A stretch of DNA of 64,000 bases, from positions 62,001 through 126,000 of the forward strand of contig CAMIPB010000002.1 in the NCBI GenBank assembly GCA_946223355.1, read 5' to 3'. A program made the translations under genes and the position numbers. A model generated the notes under the pieces. It did not search any database. It saw only the letters and a list, made by a program, of their open reading frames with translations, and was not told the DNA's origin. The DNA comes from an uncultured Corynebacterium sp. (lineage in GTDB: Bacteria > Actinomycetota > Actinomycetes > Mycobacteriales > Mycobacteriaceae). Shown piece by piece: positions 53,368-61,392 of the stretch. Within the stretch, counting starts at the first letter, position 1. The number at the start of each line of letters is the position of its first letter.

Positions 53368-54909
53368 TTAGTTCTCTCTGGCTAGCTGCTGGATAAGCTC
53401 GCGCGCGTTCTCCGCGGAAACGAGGCACATGGGCACGCCTACGCCCGGCGCGACTGTGCCGCCGGCGTAGACCAGGCCGCGCACCTTTTTGTGCGCGCTC
53501 GGCGCGCGGAAGAATGCTGACTGCGCCAGGGTGTGCGCCGGGCCAATAGAGGAGCCCATGAACGAGTTGTAGCGCTCCTCGAAATCTGCCGGGCCGATGG
53601 TTTTTCGCACCACGATTCGCTGGGCAAGGTCCGGCACAATCTCCGCTACGCGCGCGATGGCAACGTCCGCCATGGCACGTACCGCCGCGGATTCTTCATG
53701 CCCGTAGACATCGCCATGCCCGAAGCCTGGATCTGCTGCGCACGGCACCAAAATGAACAGGTTCTCGTGCCCTGATGGTGCTACGCTTTCATCGCTTGCC
53801 GACGGCCGCGAGATATAGATCGAGTCCGAGGCGCCGTCCCCGCGGCGTTGCCCCTTGCGCAGTGCACGCAGGCGCTCCCGGTTTCCGGCCGGGCCGAATA
53901 CTGCATCGAAGTCACCGTCCCAGTGGGCTGACAGCTGCAGTGTGTGGTGCGCCAGCTCCGGCATTTCACCTTTAACGCCCAGCAGCACGAGCACACTGGA
54001 CATTCCTGGGTTGTGCAACTGCTCCTTGCGCGGTGCAACCGAGCGGTGCTCCTCTGCGAGCAGTTTTTGCTGCGTGTGGTGGTAGTCTGCAGTGGACGCA
54101 ACCGCGTCAAAACCATAAAACACCCCGTCCACGACTACGCCCTGCGCGCGCTTATCCGCCACGCGAATCTCCTCTACAGCCGCGTCAAAACGAAACTCCA
54201 CACCGGCATCCAGCGCGAGTTCGTAGAGCTTATCGACGATCGCAGCAAACCCACCGACCGGGTACTTCGGCCCCAGGGTTAAGTCCGTGTGGCTCATTAA
54301 GTGATACAGCGCCGGTGTTCGCTCCGGCCGCGATGCCAGGAATACCGCCGGGTATTGCAGAATCTGGCGCAGCACCGGATGTTGGAACTTCACGCTCACG
54401 TGGTGGCTCAGTGGCGCGAGTAGCTGATTCACCAGTCGGTGCGGCTGCTTAAGTACTTCGCGATTCACAAAGGGCTTCAAGTCGCGGAAGTTGGTGTACA
54501 AAAACTTTGCTATCGCGAGCTCGTACACCTCACGTGCTGACTTCAAATAGTCATCGAGTACTTCCCACGACCCCGGCTCAAGCTCCTCGAATACCTCGCG
54601 CACGTTCCCCGGCGAAACGTCGATCGGCTCATGCCCATCGACTACGACGCGGTACCCCGGCTCCAGGTCCACCAGTTCCAGTTGCTTCGCGGTGGACGTA
54701 CCCATCTGCTCGAAGAAGCGGTCGTAGGCTTCCGGCATGAGGTACCAGCTCGGCCCAGTGTCAAAACGGAAGCCATCCACCGTCACCGAGCCCGCACGCC
54801 CGCCAGGCTCACTCCCCTTCTCAAAGACCGTAACCGCATGACCGTCTTTAGCCAACAGTCCCGCCGTTGCCAGCCCCGCAAACCCTGCACCAATTACCGC
54901 AATTTTCAT
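53368..54909 (-). CDS. crtI: CrtI-type phytoene desaturase family oxidoreductase
   Basis: 513 residues. The FAD motif is VIGAGFAGLATAGLLAKDGH, followed by EPGGRAGSVTVDGFRFDTGPSW, and the C-terminal desaturase signature is YAGGTVAPGVGVPMCLVSAE. Relatives desaturate or isomerise carotenoids. No crtB, crtE or other carotenoid gene is in the window. It begins 36 bp after the CMD-domain gene and may share its transcript. The exact reaction is unknown. Confidence 0.8.
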   Translation of the reverse strand: MKIAVIGAGFAGLATAGLLAKDGHAVTVFEKGSEPGGRAGSVTVDGFRFDTGPSWYLMPEAYDRFFEQMGTSTAKQLELVDLEPGYRVVVDGHEPIDVSPGNVREVFEELEPGSWEVLDDYLKSAREVYELAIAKFLYTNFRDLKPFVNREVLKQPHRLVNQLLAPLSHHVSVKFQHPVLRQILQYPAVFLASRPERTPALYHLMSHTDLTLGPKYPVGGFAAIVDKLYELALDAGVEFRFDAAVEEIRVADKRAQGVVVDGVFYGFDAVASTADYHHTQQKLLAEEHRSVAPRKEQLHNPGMSSVLVLLGVKGEMPELAHHTLQLSAHWDGDFDAVFGPAGNRERLRALRKGQRRGDGASDSIYISRPSASDESVAPSGHENLFILVPCAADPGFGHGDVYGHEESAAVRAMADVAIARVAEIVPDLAQRIVVRKTIGPADFEERYNSFMGSSIGPAHTLAQSAFFRAPSAHKKVRGLVYAGGTVAPGVGVPMCLVSAENARELIQQLAREN

Positions 54910-54945
54910 GGTTCTACTCTAGCGTCACCAGCTGCGGAAGCTGGC

Positions 54946-56184
54946 CTAATTCAGGAAGCGCTTGGGCACCTCAGCCTGGCCGAGCGAGAGCATGAGACGG
55001 TTGGCCCAGTTGAAGAAGGCGGATGAGTAGATGACGTCGAGGATAGCCAGATCGTCGTAGCCGAGGTCGCGTAGACGGCCGAGATGGCTGGCGTCGAATT
55101 CGATGGGAGTACGGGTTAGTGCAACAGCGGCATCGCGGATGGCGTTCCACTCGTCGCTGCCTAGATCGATGTCCACTCCTCCGCTGAGAAGCTGGTCGAT
55201 CTTCTCGGCATTGCCGCCTTCTTCCTTGGCGCGTTGTTGGTGCACGGATGCGCAGTACTCGCAGCCATTGAACCGAGAAACCACGGTGGCGGCGAGCTCG
55301 CGTTCGGCGCGGTGCATGCCACCGTCAGTGTTGTAAAAGATGTCCAAATCCGTGAGCGTTCGGGCTTTCAACGCGGCTGGGTCCCGGGCAAGCATGCGGA
55401 AATAGGGGGCGTCGATACGCTCGGGTTTGATGAGTGCGTCGCGCTGCTCATCGGTGAAATCTTCCTTTGGTAAGTCAGGAAGGTTAGGGCGCCACCCCAG
55501 GGGATGGTTTACAAAGTGGGTGGGTTCGACGATGTCGTGCACCGGAGTATTGGCAGTAGGTTGCCAATCCACTGATTCCTTCGTCTGATCCGAGGTGGCG
55601 GAACGGCTAGTACCGGGAACTGGGGTGGCAGGGGTGTTATCCCCTGGTGCACTGTGTCCCAGGACTTGAAGTCCGCGGATGACGCGCACTTGGAAGCTCA
55701 AAAAAGAAATTAGCTGCGCAAGCGAAACAATATCGTTGGCAGACCAGCTGGCTTCGTCGAGATGTCCCAGCGCAGCAGCATCCGCATCTGCCGGGTGGAA
55801 TCCCACCAAGTGCGCGTAGTCGAAGGCAGCGGCCAGGCGGGTTCCCAAGGATTCCGCATCAAAAGTGACAAAGCCACCGCCGCGGTAAGGGCCAGATAGT
55901 AGTGCGCGCTGCGTAGCGGCATTGACGGCTTCAACGAGTTCGGGAGCGGCATCGTCGGAAAGCAAATCTCCGTAGAAGTTCTGCGCCCTGGTGGCCCCAA
56001 AAAAGCCAGTTACAAACGTGGCCACCGCGTAACGTTCGGTATACGTAAACGTGCCAGGATTAGCTGGTTCCAAGAGCGCTTCAAAGCTAAGTTGCGCGTT
56101 CTCCTTGGCTTGGGCGCGCTTGTCACGGATGACTGCTACGTCCTCGTCGATTCCCGCAAGTTTATTGATGATGTCAATCGTCAT
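54946..56184 (-). CDS. Two-domain AhpD/CMD-like protein
   Basis: 412 residues. The C-terminal half (~250-412) has the AhpD motif Glu296, Cys308-Glu-Tyr-Cys311 and His315 in SRFNGCEYCASVHQQRA, the redox site of alkylhydroperoxidase-like proteins. The N-terminal half (~20-180) resembles the same fold without cysteines (TERYAVATFVTGFFG). In other bacteria two separate genes encode these halves (the Avi_7169/Avi_7170-type families, from memory) next to a Dpp-type importer. Here they are fused by a Pro/Thr/Ser-rich linker. It follows the ATPase gene by 30 bp. Function: probable peroxidase or reductase for the imported compound. Confidence 0.8.
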   Translation of the reverse strand: MTIDIINKLAGIDEDVAVIRDKRAQAKENAQLSFEALLEPANPGTFTYTERYAVATFVTGFFGATRAQNFYGDLLSDDAAPELVEAVNAATQRALLSGPYRGGGFVTFDAESLGTRLAAAFDYAHLVGFHPADADAAALGHLDEASWSANDIVSLAQLISFLSFQVRVIRGLQVLGHSAPGDNTPATPVPGTSRSATSDQTKESVDWQPTANTPVHDIVEPTHFVNHPLGWRPNLPDLPKEDFTDEQRDALIKPERIDAPYFRMLARDPAALKARTLTDLDIFYNTDGGMHRAERELAATVVSRFNGCEYCASVHQQRAKEEGGNAEKIDQLLSGGVDIDLGSDEWNAIRDAAVALTRTPIEFDASHLGRLRDLGYDDLAILDVIYSSAFFNWANRLMLSLGQAEVPKRFLN

Positions 56185-56214
56185 GAGTGTTGTTTCTCCT
56201 ATCGGTGTCTAGGC

Positions 56215-57840
56215 TTACAAGCCTAGGTTCAAATCGCCGGCGCGGTAGCGCTCGCCCGGAATGGCGTCGATGAGTTTGCGGGTGAATTCGGACTGTGGGT
56301 TTTCAAACACCTCGGTAGTGCGGCCATACTCGACTTGCTGGCCACCGCGCATGACAGAGACGGTGTCAGAAATCTGGCGGACCACCGCGAGATCATGCGA
56401 GATGAAGATATAGGTGAGGTCCAGCTCGCGTTGAAGATTGTCCAGTAGGCGGAGAATCTGCGCCTGGACGGTGACATCAAGCGCGGAGACGGCCTCATCA
56501 AAAATGACGAGCTCCGGCTCCAGTATGAGTGCGCGAGCAATGGCCACGCGCTGGCGCTGGCCACCAGAAAGCTCCTTGGGTTTACGGTTAATAAGTACTG
56601 GATCGAGGGCGACAAGCTCCAAGTACTGCGCGACCTTGTCCTGGATAGTCTTCTTGTTCTTCTCGCCGAAGTTTTTTAACGGCTCGCCGATGGACTGACC
56701 AATGGTCATCTTGGGATCCAGAGAGGAAAACGGGTTCTGGTAAACCAGCTGGATCCGTTTGCGTAGCTCGCGGCGTTGTTTAGGGTTTAAGCGAGTGATG
56801 TCCTCGCCGTCCAACAGCACATTGCCACTGGTGGGCTCACGGAAGGCCGCGACGGCGCGTCCGGTGGTGGTTTTACCAGAGCCAGATTCACCCACGATGG
56901 CATGAGTTGAGCCCTTGGCCACGGTGAAGTTGACATCATCAACTGCGGCGAAATCATCGAATTTTTGCGTGAGGTTGTCCACGCGGACAAGAACTTCACC
57001 AGACACTGCCGCACGGGGTGCGGCTTGGGCGACGGCGAGGGAGGGGGCGTCGGCAAGCAAACGCTGGGAATAAGGGTGACGTGGATCCGTGAGCACACGG
57101 GTGGCCTGACCGAATTCGCGAACGTGACCTTTTTCCATGACCACTATGTGGTCAGCGCGCTCACCGGCCACAGCGAGATCGTGAGTGATGAATAAGATGC
57201 CCAGGCCGAGTTCTTCACGCATGTCATCGAGCAAATCAAGGATGACCTTTTGCACGGTGACGTCAAGCGCAGAGGTCGGCTCGTCAGCGATGATGAGCTT
57301 CGGTTCCAGTGCAACGGCAGCAGCAATGAGCACACGCTGCTTCATGCCGCCGGAGAGCTCATGCGGGTACTGGTCGTAGCGTTTTTCCGGGCGGTCAATG
57401 CCCACGCGGCCAAGCAGTTCAATGACTTTCTGCTTGCGCTGCTCTTTGGTCCCTATCTTGTGGATGGCCAGCCCTTCCCCAACAGACTCACCAATCGTTT
57501 TTACTGGATTGAGCGAATTGTTAGGGTCCTGCGGAATGAGTCCGATTTCGGTGCCGCGCAGCTCGCGCCACTGCTTGTTCGTGAGCTGCGTGATGTCCCG
57601 GCCCAGGTAGGCCATCTCGCCAGCGCGAATATCAGCATTATCGCCGAGCAAGCCGATAGCGGCCATGGCCGAGGTGGTTTTGCCGGAACCTGACTCGCCC
57701 ACGATGGCGGTCATCTGGCCGGGAAAAACGTCGAAGGTGACGTTGTGTACCGCCGGCACCTCGCCTTTAGCGGTGTTATAGCTGACTGCAAGTTCTTTAA
57801 CAGACAGCAGGGGCTTCTGGGATGCGGTGGATAGTGCCAT
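56215..57840 (-). CDS. Fused double ATPase of a Dpp-type ABC importer
   Basis: 541 residues containing two complete ATPase domains. Domain 1 has GESGSGKTTSAMAAIG, LSGGMKQRVLIAAAVAL and LIIADEPTSALD; domain 2 has GESGSGKTTTGRA, LSGGQRQRVAIARAL and LVIFDEAVSALD. It is equivalent to DppD plus DppF fused, as in YejF-type proteins. Starts two bases after the second permease. It energises uptake of a peptide-like or organosulfur ligand. Confidence 0.92.
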   Translation of the reverse strand: MALSTASQKPLLSVKELAVSYNTAKGEVPAVHNVTFDVFPGQMTAIVGESGSGKTTSAMAAIGLLGDNADIRAGEMAYLGRDITQLTNKQWRELRGTEIGLIPQDPNNSLNPVKTIGESVGEGLAIHKIGTKEQRKQKVIELLGRVGIDRPEKRYDQYPHELSGGMKQRVLIAAAVALEPKLIIADEPTSALDVTVQKVILDLLDDMREELGLGILFITHDLAVAGERADHIVVMEKGHVREFGQATRVLTDPRHPYSQRLLADAPSLAVAQAAPRAAVSGEVLVRVDNLTQKFDDFAAVDDVNFTVAKGSTHAIVGESGSGKTTTGRAVAAFREPTSGNVLLDGEDITRLNPKQRRELRKRIQLVYQNPFSSLDPKMTIGQSIGEPLKNFGEKNKKTIQDKVAQYLELVALDPVLINRKPKELSGGQRQRVAIARALILEPELVIFDEAVSALDVTVQAQILRLLDNLQRELDLTYIFISHDLAVVRQISDTVSVMRGGQQVEYGRTTEVFENPQSEFTRKLIDAIPGERYRAGDLNLGL

Positions 57841-57842
57841 GT

Positions 57843-58649
57843 TTATGCCTCCTGCTGGATCTTCTGGCTAAGGTAATTAACGGAGACCACAACCGCGACG
57901 ATGACTAGGCCGGGCAGAATGGTCAGCCACCAGGCGGTGGCCATGAAATCGCGGGCTTCAGAGATAAGCAGACCCCACTCCGGCGTCGGAGGTGGCGCGC
58001 CGTAACCCAAGAATCCCAGCACGGACAACTGCAGAATTGCCATGCCAAACTGCACGGCGGCCAAAGCGAGCACCGGGCTCAAAGAATTGGGCAAGATGTG
58101 GCGCACGAGCACCTGGCTACCGGTCGCGCCCGAGCCGTAAGCGGCCTCCACAAATTCACTGTGGGATACGGAGATAACCTGCGAGCGCGCCAGGCGGGCG
58201 AATGTGGCAACGGATGTGACACCCACTGCAAATGCAGCGTTAATGGTGCCAAAGCCCATCACGATAATCAATGACAGGCTCAGTAGCAGCGCCGGAACGG
58301 ACAGCAACACATCCACTACGCGCATGAGCACGGTGTCCACCCAGCCGCGCAACGCGCCCGCGAGCAAACCGATGAGCGTACCCAAAACCAGGCCGACGAG
58401 CACAGCGATGAGCGCACCGAGCAAAGTCTGTCGAGTGCCGTACACCACGCGGGTAAAAAGATCACGGCCCACGGCATCTGTGCCAAACCAATGCTGCCCA
58501 CTTGGTGGGAGCAGCGCAACGTCTTCGCCGATGACGGGATTGTGGTGAGTAAACAACCCAGGTAGCAGTGCCCACAAAATTGCAATTCCGACGACGATCA
58601 GGGAAAGAACTGCTCCAGGGCCGGCAAAAATTGAAGTCTTGGTTTTCAT
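57843..58649 (-). CDS. Dpp-type permease C
   Basis: 268 residues, six membrane segments. It has GADAVGRDLFTRVVYGTRQTL-like DppC signature near the N-terminus (as GTDAVGRDLFTRVVYG) and the coupling loop FVEAAYGSGATGSQVLVRHILPN. It overlaps the upstream permease gene by four bases. Confidence 0.92.
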   Translation of the reverse strand: MKTKTSIFAGPGAVLSLIVVGIAILWALLPGLFTHHNPVIGEDVALLPPSGQHWFGTDAVGRDLFTRVVYGTRQTLLGALIAVLVGLVLGTLIGLLAGALRGWVDTVLMRVVDVLLSVPALLLSLSLIIVMGFGTINAAFAVGVTSVATFARLARSQVISVSHSEFVEAAYGSGATGSQVLVRHILPNSLSPVLALAAVQFGMAILQLSVLGFLGYGAPPPTPEWGLLISEARDFMATAWWLTILPGLVIVAVVVSVNYLSQKIQQEA

Positions 58650-59587
58650 GAGCGAGCCTTTCCACGTAGACGTGGATCAAGCAGTGGGTACGCCAGGTCC
58701 ACGAGGAGGTTAATAATCACGTACATCGTCGCAGCGATAACCACCACTGCCAGCAGCACTGGGGTATCGCGCTGTGTCACAGAATCCACGGTGAGCGCAC
58801 CTAGGCCGACGCGCCCAAAAACGGTTTCAGTCACCACTGCACCGCCCACAAGCTCGCCGAACATGAGCCCGGCCATGGTCAAGGTGGGCAGCATGGCGTT
58901 GCGGAGGACGTTGCGGAAAAAGATCCAGCTTTCCGACGCTCCCCTGGCACGCACCGCTTGCACAAACGGCTGCGTCTTAGCGTCGTCGATGGCGCGGATG
59001 AGCACCTGCGTTAGCGGCGCAGCCAATGGCAGCGTCAAAGTAATCGCTGGCAGAATGAGCCCCTCGATGGGACCAGGGTTGACCATGTTGAACCAACCCA
59101 ACTGGAACGAAAAGATCTGGATAAGCACGATGCCGGCTAGAAACGCTGGCAATGAGACGGTAAAAGACGGCAAAGCGCGGAAGAAATCCCCCAGCCAGCC
59201 CATGCCGCGGCGGGTGGCCGCGTACGCAATCCCCAGCGCGGTAACCAGGGAGATCACGATGGTTACTCCGGCAAGTGCCAGCGTGGAAGGAAGAGCATTT
59301 TTGATAAGCGTGCCCACGGCTGTGCCGGTTTGCACGGAGTAGCCGAAGTTACCGGTGACAAAACCGCCCAATGCTGTGAAGTACTGCTTTGCCAAAGGCT
59401 CATCGACGCCTGCTTCGTCACGAATCTGGGCAATTTGTTCGTCGGAAAGCCCCAGCGCTGGGCTGCCGTAGCGGGCCATGATGCCGTCAGAGGGCAAGGC
59501 TGAGAGCAAGAAGAAGGCCAAGGTGTAGGTGATAAAAAGCACCAGGACAGCCTGGCCGAGGCGGCGCAGGATGTAATTCGCGCTCAT
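58646..59587 (-). CDS. Dpp-type permease B
   Basis: 313 residues from the ATG at 59587, which shares one base with the binding-protein stop (TAATG). Longer starts lie inside that gene. It has LRRLGQAVLVLFITYTLAFFLL and the coupling loop FVQAVRARGASESWIFFRNVLRN of the DppB family. Confidence 0.92.
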   Translation of the reverse strand: MSANYILRRLGQAVLVLFITYTLAFFLLSALPSDGIMARYGSPALGLSDEQIAQIRDEAGVDEPLAKQYFTALGGFVTGNFGYSVQTGTAVGTLIKNALPSTLALAGVTIVISLVTALGIAYAATRRGMGWLGDFFRALPSFTVSLPAFLAGIVLIQIFSFQLGWFNMVNPGPIEGLILPAITLTLPLAAPLTQVLIRAIDDAKTQPFVQAVRARGASESWIFFRNVLRNAMLPTLTMAGLMFGELVGGAVVTETVFGRVGLGALTVDSVTQRDTPVLLAVVVIAATMYVIINLLVDLAYPLLDPRLRGKARS

Positions 59588-61242
59588 TAGTTGGCCTCCT
59601 TTACTGAGTGATCGATATAGGCGCCGTAGAACGACGGTCGAGCGATGGATTCCGGTTGGAAGCCTTTGAGCCAAGGCTGGACAGCGTAAACGAGGGGTTC
59701 TTCAAATAAAGGGAGCGCATAGGCCTGCTTAGTGATGTAATCCTGGACATCACCGACGAGGTCGGCGCGCTTATCCTCATCCGGGGTAGAGGCCACCTTA
59801 TTCAGCATGTCTTCGAGCTTTGTGTCATAAATCTTGCCGTCAGAGTCCTTGTTAATGAAGGAATCGCGATTATCGACGGAATACAAGGATTTAATGGCCT
59901 CCAGGTCTGCGCGGCCCACCATGGAGTGGCGAATCTGGATTTTATTCATATCCTTGGAGTCGGCATCCTGCGTGGAGTTATCGCCCGGATTGAGGTGTAG
60001 CTTGATTCCAATCTCCGCGAGATCCTGCTGAGCCATGGTGATCACTTCTTTCGAGCGCGGCTGAGGACCTGCCAGATTAGCGGTGAGTTCCAGGCGCTTG
60101 CCGGCCTTTTCTCTGATTCCATCCTCGCCGAGAGTCCAGCCGGCGGCGTCGAGAAGCTGCTTGGAACGATCCGGGTCGAAGTCGTAGGCGCCCTTCTGCT
60201 CACGGTAGCCCAGGCCTGTGGCGGCCACGGTGGAGGTGGCCAAAGGATAAGACTCCGAGAAAAGGATTTTTAAGATGCGCTCGCGGTCAATGCCGTGAAT
60301 GATGGCTTGGCGCACCTTTTTGTCCTGCAACAGTGGGTGATTGAAGCGGAAGTTCAATTGGTTATTCATGGAGTTCGTACCGCGCGAGATAATGTTTATT
60401 CCACGCTTTTTCAGGTGGGCCTCCTCAGGCGCGGAGATTTCACGCGCGATGGCTGCTTGGCCAGATACCATCGCTCCAGAACGCACGGATTGTTCCGCAG
60501 CGAGGACATAATTGATGGAATCCAGGCGTGCGCGGCCTTGGTGTTCGTGGGCAGGTGGCGCCCAGTCATAGTCCTCACGAGCTTTAAGCACGAGCTCCTT
60601 ACCTAGTGTTTCCTGCTCGATAACAAATGGACCAGATCCGATGACTTTGGTGGCACTGCCTGGACCGAAGCCTTCGTCATCAAGAGCCAACGTCGCATCA
60701 GACAGCAGTCCCGCGTTATATGACGACGTGGCCTGCAAGAACCCTGGTGCTGGCTCGGAAAAGTGGAAGCGAACAGTGTCCTCGTCTACTACCTCACCGC
60801 GCTCGTAGTTGTTGATTTGTTCAGACACGGTCAGCATGCGGTCTTTGGCGCCTAAACCATAAAGATCGAAATTGCGCACCACGTTCTCTGCAGTGAGTTT
60901 CGATCCGTCGGAATAGGTCACATCCGTGCGGATATCAAATTCGTACTCGGTGGCATCCTCGTTAATTTTGGGCATGTCCGTGGCAATCCAGGGGGACAGT
61001 TCCAAGGTTTCCGGGTCCTGGTAAAGCAAGCGGTCTGTTATTTGGTTGACCACTCCACCGTTGGGATAAAACCCGGCTCCTGGCGGGTAAAGCGTCTTAA
61101 AGAAGTTGGGTTCTAAATAGGTGATCGAGTTGTCTTCTGTGTTCGCGTCCATGGAACTTTCTGCAGAAGCGCAAGAACTTAACACAACGGAGACGGCCAT
61201 AAGTACGGCGATAACGAAGGGGGGAGATTTATATTTTTTCAT
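59587..61242 (-). CDS. Dpp-type substrate-binding lipoprotein
   Basis: 551 residues from the ATG at 61242, preceded by AGAAAG; an earlier in-frame ATG at 61272 is less likely. The lipobox is VVLSSCAS (Cys24). The family-5 binding fold is clear: YEFDIRTDVTYSDGSKLTAENVVRNF, KVRQAIIHGIDRERIL and RSKQLLDAAGW. The ligand is unknown: the cluster resembles the KPN_01854-type systems described from memory, which pair such a protein with CMD and flavin enzymes. First gene of the operon, with a McbR-type operator upstream. Confidence 0.9.
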   Translation of the reverse strand: MKKYKSPPFVIAVLMAVSVVLSSCASAESSMDANTEDNSITYLEPNFFKTLYPPGAGFYPNGGVVNQITDRLLYQDPETLELSPWIATDMPKINEDATEYEFDIRTDVTYSDGSKLTAENVVRNFDLYGLGAKDRMLTVSEQINNYERGEVVDEDTVRFHFSEPAPGFLQATSSYNAGLLSDATLALDDEGFGPGSATKVIGSGPFVIEQETLGKELVLKAREDYDWAPPAHEHQGRARLDSINYVLAAEQSVRSGAMVSGQAAIAREISAPEEAHLKKRGINIISRGTNSMNNQLNFRFNHPLLQDKKVRQAIIHGIDRERILKILFSESYPLATSTVAATGLGYREQKGAYDFDPDRSKQLLDAAGWTLGEDGIREKAGKRLELTANLAGPQPRSKEVITMAQQDLAEIGIKLHLNPGDNSTQDADSKDMNKIQIRHSMVGRADLEAIKSLYSVDNRDSFINKDSDGKIYDTKLEDMLNKVASTPDEDKRADLVGDVQDYITKQAYALPLFEEPLVYAVQPWLKGFQPESIARPSFYGAYIDHSVKEAN

Positions 61243-61306
61243 TGTCAGTTGTCTTTCTTGAAAAATCTTCAAAAAATACGGAATGGGGAGAACAGTACCA
61301 TCAATT

Positions 61307-61322
61307 TAGACTGAAGGGTACA
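61307..61322. promoter_or_regulatory. Imperfect second McbR-like site
   Basis: TAGAC-N6-GTACA keeps the left half and three of five bases of the right half of the McbR operator. It begins 23 bp before the perfect site, about two helical turns. Confidence 0.3.
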
Positions 61323-61329
61323 AATAAGA

Positions 61330-61345
61330 TAGACTAGGTGGTCTA
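61330..61345. promoter_or_regulatory. Perfect McbR-type operator
   Basis: TAGAC-N6-GTCTA, exactly the consensus reported for the methionine/cysteine repressor McbR of C. glutamicum. It lies between the importer operon (starts 61242, leftward) and the FAD protein gene (starts 61393, rightward). A -10-like TAGAAT follows at 61351-61356 for the rightward gene, so a bound repressor would cover that promoter. Confidence 0.75.
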
Positions 61346-61392
61346 AATGATAGAATAAAAGCACTTCACTCGAAAGAAAAGGCACCACACTT

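Noticed and set aside
61329..61347. DtxR (iron) box at the importer promoter
   Set aside because: Only about half of the 19-bp DtxR consensus matches, while the McbR consensus matches perfectly.
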